This document shows, one piece after another, positions 32,851 to 43,637 of a stretch of 64,000 nucleotides of DNA. The stretch is from Marchantia polymorpha subsp. ruderalis (Eukaryota > Streptophyta > Marchantiopsida > Marchantiales > Marchantiaceae), in contig AP031359.1 of NCBI GenBank assembly GCA_037833965.1, positions 1,174,001-1,238,000 on the forward strand, read 5' to 3'. The translations under genes were made by a program, and so were the position numbers. Position 1 is the first letter of the stretch. Each line of letters opens with the position of its first letter. The notes below the pieces were generated by a model. The model made no database searches, was not told where the DNA came from, and saw nothing but the letters and a program-made list of their open reading frames with translations.

Positions 32851-35403
32851 TCACTCTGATCTCCTAGGCATCTCAACCGCCCGAGGCGAACTACTCTCAT
32901 GTGCGGTGCCATCCGACGCAGCGGTTATAATGTCCTCTGAGCTTCCGTCGGCTCCTAACCTACGCAATACGTTTACAATCTCTATGTTATCTTGTGCCTC
33001 TTCCAATCCCGAAGAGAAAGAATTAACTAACTCTACTAACCGTTTGTGCCACGCGGATCCGCTTGTCTTTGTACTCATCAACCGCCGCTCCAGCGAATCC
33101 AACTTCAGCCACTTAACCGTTTGCAATTCCCACATTGCAAATCCGCGCAAGCACTTCTCAACACGCAATCGCAATTTGTCGATTGTCTCGTCTCGCAACT
33201 GTTGGTGTGCCGTCTGCGCTTTTTCCACTCTCGCTCGCGACTCCTCTAGCTGCACAGCAACTACCTTCAATTGCTCATGTAACCGTACGCATTCTGATTT
33301 GAATCTTACTTTACATTTGACCTCTGAAAATTTGGTCGCTTCACCATCTGCCAATTTCTTGGCCCAATACGTCAATTCGCCTGCATGCTTCCGGAGTACA
33401 TCCGCCAGACTCGCCACCAGCTCCTCCGCACGTTTGAACTCCTTGTCACACTCATCCGTAAGTTCTACTTGCTCCGTCTTCGTTGTAGCAATCTGTCCCC
33501 AAAGATTTTAGGCTATCTATTCCTCTTCGACTCTTCGTTCTTCCACCTTAGCCAATTCCTTGGCGTGTAACTGATCGCGCTTTGCTGCAGCCACAACCAA
33601 TTCTTCCACACGTTGCACTTCCGCGACGTAGGCCCCCTTGGATGCCTCCAATCTCTCGCATAACTCCACTGTTACCTTCTGTACATTTTTGTTGGCAGTG
33701 TGAAGTTTGATACACTCTTGTTTCAATGTTGCACAAAGATCGGACTCCTTCGCTAAGTGCAGTCGAAGGACCTCGCACTCCATCTCCTTTGCCTAAAGAC
33801 GGTCTTCCTGCTCCTGCAATGTCGCCCTTGTAATCGCACACTCGGCTGTCAAGCTTGCAACTCGTTTCTTCGCCATCGCAGTTGCGGAACCCCACTCTCT
33901 CTTCACCGCCACTGCTCTCTTAAGCTTAGTTCTATTCCTCACTAACTATACATATGATCCTGATTCTTTCCTCACAATATACTTTTCTCTCTTCTTATCC
34001 AAGTACTTCAGTAAAGGTACTACACTATCCTGCACAAAATCAGGGAAGGCAACCTCTAACTCCTTTGATTCCTCCTCCAAAGTCTTCTTCTCTACTTTGG
34101 ATCTTACTTCTTTCTTAGGAGGTGGCGGCACTGGAATATCAGTTGCGTCTACCGCTGTCCCTCCAACTTGCGCAACAATTTGCTCAAGTATTTCTTCACT
34201 CAGTGTGAGCTCCTTCACTAGCTCTTCACTTGTTTTTGGTTGAGGTACGTCCTCACTCCCCATAGATCACGTCTGCTCCGAAGGTGGAAGACTTAGACTA
34301 GATGTCTCCGTTCACTCCTCATAAGGATCCACTACTACTTCCAGTACGACTTCAGTTGGTATCACCGAAGGTCCTTCTTCCAACGCTTGAAGAGTAGGCT
34401 CATCGTTCTTCTCTTCGTCTGTCGTCAAAGCCGCTACATCCGTCTTTGCCACACTGCTATCCAAAGAATCTGACACAACACTCCCACGATTTGCTTTCTT
34501 CTTCGGCATGGCTTCGAATCCTTGACTGCCTGATTCCTGTTATCTCAGTCTCTGCCTTCCGCGACTCTAGTATTTGGTCTTCCTCATCATCTGCAATTAT
34601 CTACCATCTCTTCGCCAGTCTTCCTTTTGGCCACTTTCATGTCAGAAGGACATCCACCTGCACTAGTCCGCGCGTTGTACTCTTAGGTGGCACTTCAGGT
34701 TGAACATTGTCTTCTTCCTCTGTCTTCTTGCTGGACTCGATTGCCAGAATCTCCCATTCCTTCGAGAATCGCTTCTCTTCCTCCTTCGTGAGTAATCTCA
34801 TCCCTCGGTAGAAGTTTACTATGTAAGGGGTTAGGTGATTAACTAATCCTTCCTTCCATCGAGTACTCGCATTGACCCAAATTAGATCATGTGAGATCCT
34901 CGCTCAATGAATTTGTGCTCCCTTCAAGGCATGCTCGAAGAAGCCGACTTGCCAAGCAGTGACATAAGTCGTGCGCTGCGGTCACTTAATGTGCATGATC
35001 CCCAATGCAATCGCACGCCTCTTCGAATCCTTGTAATCCGCGGTCTTCCATCCATTCGTCCCCAACATTGCGTTCTTAAAGAGTGGGGCGAATATTTGTC
35101 TACGCGGATTATCTTGACAATATCCTTCTCAAATATGTAATCCCCGTCTCCTCCTAAGCATGGCCCGAGAATTCTCGTCTAGTGCTCTATTGTCCACAAC
35201 ATTGAATTGCCGCGGAGATCCTCTCCCTCGTTCCGGTTCTTGTCCATAATCTCCTTACAGATGCTTGTCGACACTCAATTCCAATTCCATAGGAGGAAAT
35301 CTAGGTGTAACTCGATAAGCTTTCACTTATAAGGTCGTAACTCCTCGTAAGTCACCTTCAGCGGAACCAATTTCCGCACCTTGGGCGGCGTGCGTGACAC
35401 CAT
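32851..35403 (-). pseudogene. Gene E: LTR-borne coiled-coil protein, decayed
   Basis: Minus-strand ATG at 35403 opens MVSRTPPKVRKLVPLKVTYEEL. The N-terminal domain follows with many stops and frameshifts (LRGNSMLWTIEH, TRILGPCLGGDGDYIFEK). The middle has KKKANRGSVVSDSLDSSVAK and TSEELVKELTLSEEILEQIV, with FVQDSVVPLLKYLDKKREKY near 34000. The coiled coil ends in IVNVLRRLGADGSSED (about 32935). The clean C-terminal frame is 32851-33417. It is an independent lineage of the family, with different middle-region wording from A, B and C. Confidence 0.72.
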
Positions 35404-38400
35404 ATCTCTAATCGCGTCTTCGCAGCTATCAAGGTTGATCGATTTTGACTCCCCCTCTCTCTCTCAATATTGCAATGTTGGCGCGAATGTACTCGTTGTG
35501 CCCTTACCCTCGAAGCCATAACATTTCTCTCACGCGCGCGAATTGGTACCCTTGGCGTGTGCAAACCTTGACCGGCCATTCACGAATTCAAATTGAACTT
35601 TGTCGTCTTCGCCAAATCCCCGGCTATTGCATCCTCTAAAATGCGCCAATGGTCCGAAGATCCGAAGGTCGTCGGCCGAAGGCGACTCCTACTTTCCTTC
35701 TCTGACTAGCTAGATTCTCAATAATTCTCCTAACTCCTTTGACTTAGTACTTGTATGCATACTTTCTAACACGAATATGTTTAAGTTTTTGTTATTTATG
35801 CAAAAAACAAAAAAAACTAAGCACCACACTCTTCCGCGCGGGTCACCTTCACGCTCTCATTGTGAAAAGTGAAATTCTCATCTTCTCATGCGCACGGACC
35901 TAAAACCCTTGCCCAATCCTCAACAATCCAGATCGCCCGAGTGTCACAAAGTCCCTTAGCTCCGACGCGCGTCTGTCGTGCCACTCTTGCACCATTGCCG
36001 CGCAAATCCAATTTCATACCACAACACAAAATTGAGCTTGGCAACTACTAGCTCATTGCGATACGCTCTCGGTCCAAATTTTGGCACCTTCAATGCTGAT
36101 AATCAAAATCTCAAAGATTGCCCAAACGAGAACTCTCAATTTCTCACTTACGGACCTCACCGAGCTCTCAATGTGCGGATGCACTCTCGCGGAATGTCGG
36201 CACTAAACTCGCGTTCCTCCCCATGTAATTTGACACCCTAATGTCATCGTAAACTTGTGCAAATTGACTGTACAAGTGTTTGAATTTCTTTTCCATTTGG
36301 CGTTGTCTTTTACTTCGCCAAAGACTCCTCTTTTGTAACATCAAAGAAGCTATCGCCAAAGTCCGAAGACTCTTTGCCGAAGGCGGTACTATGCCTTCGT
36401 TGAAGCATGTTCTTCGCTCTATACCTTTGTAGCTCAAGAATTCCTTGCCCATTTCCAGCGTTCTTGGGCTCATTGGAACGAGCACGCCGAGCTCCACCTA
36501 CTGAGATCATGTTTATCCACTACTCCTACTCAGGATCTACTTCAGAATTCACTATATGCTCTTCTTCTAACTATTCCTACTCTAAAAGTTTGAAATAACT
36601 AGACCTTTACTTCCAATCTTCATCTTTTCAAAAAAAATGAAAAAACTACATTAGCACAATATACATCGTACATGCTTGAATGATGAGAACTACAAATATG
36701 TATTGTGCTTTAGATGCATCAAAGTATACACTATAAAAAATCATGTATATTATCATCATGAGTATTTATAAATGTTTGAATGTTGAAAGATCTAAGAGTA
36801 AGAAAATGAACAAATGTATCAATGACAAGCATCCTTGATCTTAAGACAAATAATTTTAAAAAAGTAACTTAGATTTGATTGTCATGGCTCATTTCATTGA
36901 TGGAAAGTTTGTTTTCTTTAATTAGACCATGCATGTAAAACGCGTTGATCATAAAAATCATATATTGATTATGATTTTGGACAAGTTTAAATATGCTTTA
37001 GAGATCTTTGATATCAAGAATTCAAGGTTCAATGAAATCATTACTCTGACAAATTGTGAATTGAACATCGTTATTATAAATAACATTTCAAACAAGTTTG
37101 ATTTGTTTGTATGCATTAGTCATAAAATTGCTAATTGTTTGAGTTACATACTCAGCAAGATTATGTAAGAGATCTATAATTAAAAAGCACGCATTATTAT
37201 GAATGATTTGATGAATTCAACATGTAGATTGTATATTTTTTTATTTGATACTGGTAAGAGTTTGATTTGACAGTTTTTAATAAAAAAATTCAATCAAAAT
37301 TGTCAAAGAATCTAAAAGAAGAGTTTGCAACGAGCTACAACTCGGTTTACTATTGACTAGTTAGTGTTTATGAAATGCTAAATATGATATTTAATCTACT
37401 TAAGAAAAAAAAGCATTCGTAAAAATTGCCACCATTTTGAAATTTGTTTTCAAACAATTTATTGATTTGTTAACACCATTTCGTATGACAACTTTGATTT
37501 CAAACATTTCAAAAACAAACATCAAATAAGATATTATTTTGATGATTTCAACTGTTGAAACATCATAAATTTGATATCAACAATTTGATTTATAACAATG
37601 TTCAAGACAAGTAAGAACCATTTGTTGATCATAGCTTGTAAGTGCTTCTTGCCATCACTAATGCAAGAAAAGATGAAGTTCCACTTGATCCATATTGTAA
37701 AAGCATGTTTGGATAACATATAAAAAAAGCATATGTGCAAGATGAAGATCTTCAATGCTTGATTTGCCAATGCAAAAGAAAAATTGATCATGATTAAGCT
37801 AGAAAAAAAGTTGACAAAGAAGATGATACGCTAGTATCTTCATTAAATGTGCATCATACTGATAATATGATGTCTATGTACAATTAATTTGAGAGAAAAA
37901 TTAGATTACATTCATGGCAATGAGGCTAAAATTCTAATGTTGAGCATTATATATGCATCAATTAAGCTTGAATTTAATATGTATGAGACATAAAAAATAA
38001 TCAATTTCAAAAAATGAGATTTTTGAAGCATTCATCTCAACATTGCCAACAAATTGAAAATTTTTGCTAAATTCAAAAATTGTTTGTATGAAAGCTGAAA
38101 GCATTCCCACATTTCTTATTGTGTTGCGTTTGATACGTTTGATTTTATGCATTTAGATTGGAATTTGAGTCAAAATTTGTAGTAGTAGTAAATATGCTAG
38201 CCAAAAATTGCATTTGATAGAAGCTAGTAACATTGAATGCACAAATTTTTGTAATCTTATCAAAATTTGGTGTAGACAGATTATACACATTGCACAATTT
38301 TTAGTCACATCAACGCAATTTGAATAGCATGGATGATCATAAATCATATTAGGATGGTCATGACTTTACATGTGTTGATGGTTACAAAAGAGCATTAAGA

Positions 38401-39006
38401 TTTAGTATTTTAGAAATAGATGCTAAATTTAAGAAAATTTTAATATACTTCTTTATTGGATCAGTCTTTTGTGAATTCAAAACTGTAATTGAGTATTGAA
38501 TCATTTTTGTGAGTATTTTTTAATAAAAATGCTTTTATTTTGGATTAAAGTACACATTTCATCACAAACATCTTATTTGATATGCGTTGATGATTACTTC
38601 AAACAACTAAAAAAAACTATTAAATAAGTGAAAAGTTTGTTTTGTGTAACACAAATGAAATACACAAATGAATGGATTTACACAAAAAAATAAATTTGAT
38701 TCATTTCTGTACATCATTTGTTATGTGTACAGGTAATGAACAATAAAAATTCAATAATGCAAAATGCAAGCAAACATAGCAAGTTAAGATTGACTTCGTT
38801 TCATTTTGTGATATAAACTATGGGCATCATAATCAATCTTAACACATTCCAATCTAGAAATATTGTTGTTAATTGTTGTTGAAAAAAATATAAAAAATTT
38901 TATCAATAATCATAAGCAATAAAAAGTGTCTCAATATAATATCATGGTATTTGTTTCACAATTTTTGCATCAATTATTGATGATATGATTGGCAAGTTAT
39001 TTGTTC

Positions 39007-39043
39007 ATTCATGTTCATCATTTTGAAGATGATGAACATGAAT
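39007..39043. repeat. Palindrome, 15-bp arms
   Basis: ATTCATGTTCATCAT and ATGATGAACATGAAT are separated by seven bases. Confidence 0.9.
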
Positions 39044-39592
39044 ACTTGAAATAAATTTTCAACACGTTCAAGTTGCAATAAATTCAAACTTATTCAATAA
39101 CAATAAAAATTTGACTATGCTTTGATATGGTAATTGAATATGTATCAATTGGTCTAATTATTTTGACAAATTGCAGTAACGATAGAATTGTATCACAATC
39201 ATATCAAAAAATTTAAACTAATTGGCTTGAATAAACAATATTTTTGGTCCATTTTTTGGTATTCTGATCAAAATCTATAGAAAAAATTTATTTGCTTCAA
39301 CTTATTTACTTTGTATCTTATGGAGTTGGTATAGCTAGTATATTATAGATATCATACATGTTTTTAATCAAAATTCCAATCCAAAAAGGCAAAAAATAAC
39401 TACAAGCCAATATGTGATTTTATAACAAGTTAATTTGAAATAACGTTTGATTAATATTTGCGTCAAAGATCAAATATAAAACATATGATCTCTAGGCTTA
39501 ATTTTCAAAAAATAAAGTTACTTGCTAAATAAAAAAATTGGTTTTTGTAAAAATAATAAGATACATAGTCATTTAATTTGCTTTAATTATTA

Positions 39593-39627
39593 TCGATTGT
39601 TGTACTAATAATTAGTACAACAATCGA
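39593..39627. repeat. Palindrome, 15-bp arms
   Basis: TCGATTGTTGTACTA and TAGTACAACAATCGA are separated by five bases. Confidence 0.9.
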
Positions 39628-40527
39628 CACTTCACAAATCTCAAATTGTGACCTCATTCATATCCTTTTTGGTATCAGCATTTTGAAACTTTTCAACTAA
39701 CTATGTTCAAGCTCGTTCCACTAACATATGTGAAAAGATCTTAAACACTTATAGTTATTTTTCAATGACAAGAATGGAGCTTAAAAACCAAAATCTCTCT
39801 ACAGCGGATGTAGTATATTCTTTTTGCATAGATCTTTTGACCATTGTGTCACCTCAAGGATATGAAACTAAAATTTTCAAGGTAGTTATAGACTTTATTA
39901 GTACTTATCAATTCTGCAAAATTTGACTAAGAAAAAAACTATCAAATTGTTGACTATTTACAAAGCATGATCCTTATATTCCACTGAATTCAAAAGCAAA
40001 AAAAACTTAAAATTTTTGCAATAATGCTTTCAGGCTTTGGATGACTTCTGCATTGAATGATTGCCAAACGGACATTATGTTAGAAAAAAAAAATCAGATT
40101 TTGACATTTAATAAATTGATACCTTCATTGAGAATGTAGATTGTAGTATTATCAAAAAATAGAATAATTTTGAGCTTTTAGAAAATATAACTCGTCTAGA
40201 TGTTTCACATAATCATTAACTGCTGGGTTATAATTATAGCTTTGATTTTTTGGTGTTCAGATCACAAAATCAACAAGTTTTTTTGACTTGTCAATGATCT
40301 AAGAAGGAAATATTTCACCAATTGCTTAACAAGTCAAAATCACTGTTACATTATGTTCTTTTTTTCCACTTTCTTACATTATTGAGTCACAAACCTTAAT
40401 GTTTAATATGATAAAACACTCAACAAAAATATGTTTTCTTTTATGTTAAACAAGTATTTCAAACTGTTGTTGCTTAAATCAACTTCCATTGTTTAGCACT
40501 ATCAAGATACATGTTTTTTTTCTCTCC

Positions 40528-40896
40528 ACAATTCTTGTAGGACTACACGTTATTCTTTTACTTCCATCTTCATAGCTAATCTTTTGATGCAAAAAAATGG
40601 CTGGCCTTCCAAGTTGATTGGCTAGTTAATTGATTGTAGTATAAGACCAACGATTGATTTTTTCGTGTGCATGTTGTTGCAAATAATCTCCACAAAATGA
40701 TTTTGAAATCACTCTGTTTCACAATTCTCGCTTTGAACAACAAATGATTGATGTTTTCCTCTTTCAACAACAATTTTATGTTTTGCATAGCGGATTGAAC
40801 TATATATTTTGACAAATTGAACTTTGTTACAATTGTGCAAATGATGTGATATTCATCAAGATGCTTGATAATGGCTAATTTGACCTTGAAATTCAC
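40528..40896 (-). pseudogene. Fossil CENP-B/pogo-type transposase DNA-binding domain
   Basis: The minus-strand frame begins FKVKLAIIKHLDEYHIICTIV and continues KFNLSKYIVQSAMQNIK, the pattern of the first helix-turn-helix of CENP-B/Tigger/pogo proteins. After about 45 residues come LVLYYNQLTSQSTWKASHFFASKD and RWK-KNNV, matching the second helix-turn-helix, where FKAS.GWL.RFK is usual. Stops replace the expected tryptophan and glutamine. No readable DDE catalytic domain follows. Family assignment is by pattern only. Confidence 0.5.
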
Positions 40897-41675
40897 AAGC
40901 TTGTGTTTTTTTTCCTAAGATTCTTAAAAAATTATGATCAAAATCCAAAGATAAAAAAGCAAATAAAAAGATAACTATCTAATGTAGTATTGAGTGGACA
41001 TTTTGTGGCTATTACATGATGTAACCATAGGTTTTAACAAAGGTGTAATTTTTATAGAAAGTTTTTTTATCATAAATATGGAAAATTTTGTTTTTTAAAT
41101 CTTTTGTTGCACTTTAAATGGAGATGTATCTTATGTAGTTGTGCTTCATACAAAATTATCACTATATTTTATAAGCCGATGATTTTGTGTGGATATTTTT
41201 TATATCTTGTGATGGTAACATTCATCATGAAGCATCTTTTTTGATATTCAAATTTAAATGTGCCATCATGAAATTCTTTCCAATTTATATTCGGTAGTGA
41301 AATCACTCTTTGTAAGGCACAAATATATCAATATAATCAAATTTAATGTGGATTCAATTAATACTCCTTAAGCAAAGTGGAGGAATAAGCTTCTATCAGT
41401 GGCTACTGATGAAAAAATATACAATGATCAAACGTCAAGGTGATGTTTAAACTTTGGTGCAGCTAAAAAACATCCATGCAATTTTTAGTATCGTGTATGA
41501 TTTGCATGTAGTTGATCTCGCAGTGAAAATAATTACCAAAAATACGGAGGATACGGTGGTTTTCAAATTCTCTCATGACTCATGTGCCAAGTACAATTTG
41601 TTTACTTATATAGATAAGAAATGTTCAAAAGACACAATTCAATGTATTGCAATTGACAATGTATTTGAATTTATA

Positions 41676-41708
41676 GGACAATCTCATCCTATTAGGATGA
41701 GATTGTCC
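41676..41708. repeat. Near-perfect 33-bp palindrome
   Basis: GGACAATCTCATCCTA and TAGGATGAGATTGTCC flank a single base. Confidence 0.9.
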
Positions 41709-41756
41709 AGTAGTTATTGTTAAGATGGAATTTCGACTTATTGATGAGAAAAACTC

Positions 41757-42605
41757 GTGCAAGAACTCATTTTTTTTTGGTGGATCACTGTTGCAACTGT
41801 TCAACCCTCTTATGTCCAAATCAGATTTAACTGTTATCATTGCTCCAAATTAAAACATGGTACTGTCGCAGTAGAAGGTGCTGCTTATCAACACTCTGAT
41901 TGTGGATTTGTGCAATATAATGGAAGTGAAAAATGTTGACATAGACTTTTCAATTTTGGCTAACTCTCTTGCTCTGCAAGCAAGAGAGTATTTTAAGATT
42001 TGAAATTGATGGCCGACAGATTTTTTTTTATATTGCATATTGACGATTAAGGTTCTCGGGCACGGTATATGCTGCATACGTTGGATGAAAATGATAAGAA
42101 ACGTGTTTCATTTTAGATTGCAGAGTCCAATATCAAATTAATTTCTGGTCTGAACAATGTTGAGGCTGAGAGGTAAAATGATAATTAGATTGCAAACACA
42201 AATAACATATCTCGTTTGATGATGCCGGAAAAGTTGGTGAAACTTTGTCCAAGTCGTTTCATTTCAAGCATCGTGAGCAAGCATCACAGTGAAGAATAGA
42301 TTGAAGATATTGAGAAGGAATATAGGAAGTTGTACAATCAGTGCAATGTCCATGGAGTATCTAACATCTCTACCAATGCTGATCAGAATGACCACATTAC
42401 CTCGTTCCATAGCTTGTTCGGACTTGGGGATCCTATTACACATTATTGTGATGTTTCCCAAGCAACGTAGCGACTGCAATCCAAACACAATGTGTGTGAA
42501 GAAGAATTCTGAATTATGAAGTGGTCAAAGAGTGCAAGTCTCTCGCCAACCTTTCTTCAAAAGTCATCGTTCAATCTAAGCTAGCGGAACTTTTGATGAA
42601 GTTGC
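41757..42605 (+). pseudogene. Decayed gene of unknown family
   Basis: One frame (modulo 3 = 0) stays protein-like over about 280 codons despite roughly ten stops. A cysteine/histidine stretch (NCYHCSKLKHG, YQHSDCGF, NGSEKC) suggests a former zinc-binding domain. Later parts read MLHTLDENDKKRVSF, IAESNIKLISGLNNVEAER, MMPEKLVKLCPSRFISSIV, IEDIEKEYRKLYNQCNVHG and SFHSLFGLGDPITHYC. I do not recognise the family. It could be a transposase remnant or a captured host gene. Confidence 0.4.
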
Positions 42606-42720
42606 AGGAAAATTAGCCATTCATATAGCTTTATAATTAATCATAACTAACATAGGCTTATCTGCAGTTTGTTTGGGGCCTTATGGTACTGCAAATTGAA
42701 GCGCCAATTTAATTTTAGTG

Positions 42721-43548
42721 GTGTCTCCAATTTACCTTATTTAGGTATATTCGGAAAATGCCGAATTTTAGGAGGCCAGGGTCATTTTGGTACGAATTCG
42801 TCAAACTGGTCAAATTTAGCTTGGTAATAATTCGATTTTGCACAAAATCAAAACCTCGTAAGTCAAGTGTACTAGAAGTTCAAAGAGCACGGGAAGAGAG
42901 GAACGGCGGATTCTGGGGTGGGAAGGTGTACGGAAATTTCAGAGCAACGTCTTCCGTCGCATACAAGCCTGGGAATCATGGGAATCAGAGAGTTGTGCAG
43001 CTTAAAGCTTTGTCAACTACCGAGATTACTCGAAATTTGGAATTCACTCATCGTAGCTTGATTATCACTATGTTACCTTTCTATAATACAGTACTTGATT
43101 CTTTATTCGAGACGGATACAATATATTTACCAGGATGATGAAGTCAGCAAGACTGTGATCACCAGGCACGACAGGTTTTTGTCGACGAAGTGTTAGACAG
43201 AAGAGAAGGATTGCCAGGAATTGCTTCCATGAGAATTCCAGCTGTTTCAGCTGTCGAGTCGTCTTTGTTTCAATTCTGACTTCACGGACTCTCTCCGAAC
43301 AAGATTCGCATCACGCACAGAATTGATTGGTCTGGAACTATCGAGCGTAAGCCCCGAGCGTTTGAGTGCTTTGGGAGCTTGGGTTATTGGGATTAGGTTG
43401 TACCATCGGGGCTAGCTTGTTGCGGAAAATCCTTATAGTTCGACACTCTTATTCTTGCAATGAATTGTTCGCAGGATCTCATCTATCAGCCTTGTGGACG
43501 TCGTTCTTCAAGAGGTAGCGACGCTTACTGGGGGTCTTTTTGCTGTCA
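42721..43548 (+). other. Upstream region of the CBP60 gene
   Basis: Composition returns to normal here. The stretch presumably holds promoter and 5' untranslated sequence of the CBP60 gene. I cannot place a TATA box or transcription start with confidence. A 127-codon open frame at 42758-43138 has no recognisable domain. Confidence 0.4.
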
Positions 43549-43637
43549 ATGGCAAGGGAGAAGCGTCCTCTGGAAAAAGATGCAGCAACTGAAGGAATGC
43601 CGGAGGGAAAGCGACAGCGTGTACCCGCGTTAGCCAG
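43549..43637 (+). CDS. CBP60: CBP60 exon 1
   Basis: ATG followed by a charged, basic N-terminus ([16 protein letters not shown]). It ends in phase 2 at CCAG before GTGCATG. The A-L-A-S junction with exon 2 matches the family pattern RPALAS. Confidence 0.85.

Larger units (their letters stand above)
32318..36658 (-). mobile_element. LTR-E: 4.34-kb gene-bearing 5' LTR
   Basis: On the minus strand the block starts TGTGCTAATGTAG with a T-rich run (36658) and ends GATTATTACA (32318), the same ends as LTR-F. It contains a diverged 5' region with only a few hairpin units (around 35670 and 36380), gene E, the CCCAAGG stem-loop and the shared tail. A primer binding site and gag follow directly, so this is a genuine 5' LTR. 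Its 5' end coincides with the border of the AT-rich block. Confidence 0.7.
36659..42720. other. Sharply AT-rich block
   Basis: From the first base outside LTR-E the sequence becomes strongly A+T-rich for about 6 kb, with long A and T runs, and returns to mixed composition near 42720. I see no intact gene. Two decayed coding traces (40528-40896 minus and 41757-42605 plus) and several long palindromes are the only structure. Confidence 0.8.

Noticed and set aside
36929-37168. 79-codon frame in the AT-rich block
   Set aside because: Rich in I, N and K as expected from AT-rich sequence, with no motif; treated as chance.
36659-42720. Plastid or mitochondrial DNA insertion as the source of the AT-rich block
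   Set aside because: No organelle gene, tRNA or rRNA is recognisable; coding traces look like a transposase and an unknown gene.
42758-43138. 127-codon open frame upstream of CBP60 as a gene
   Set aside because: No recognisable domain or splice context; it probably lies in the promoter or 5' untranslated region.
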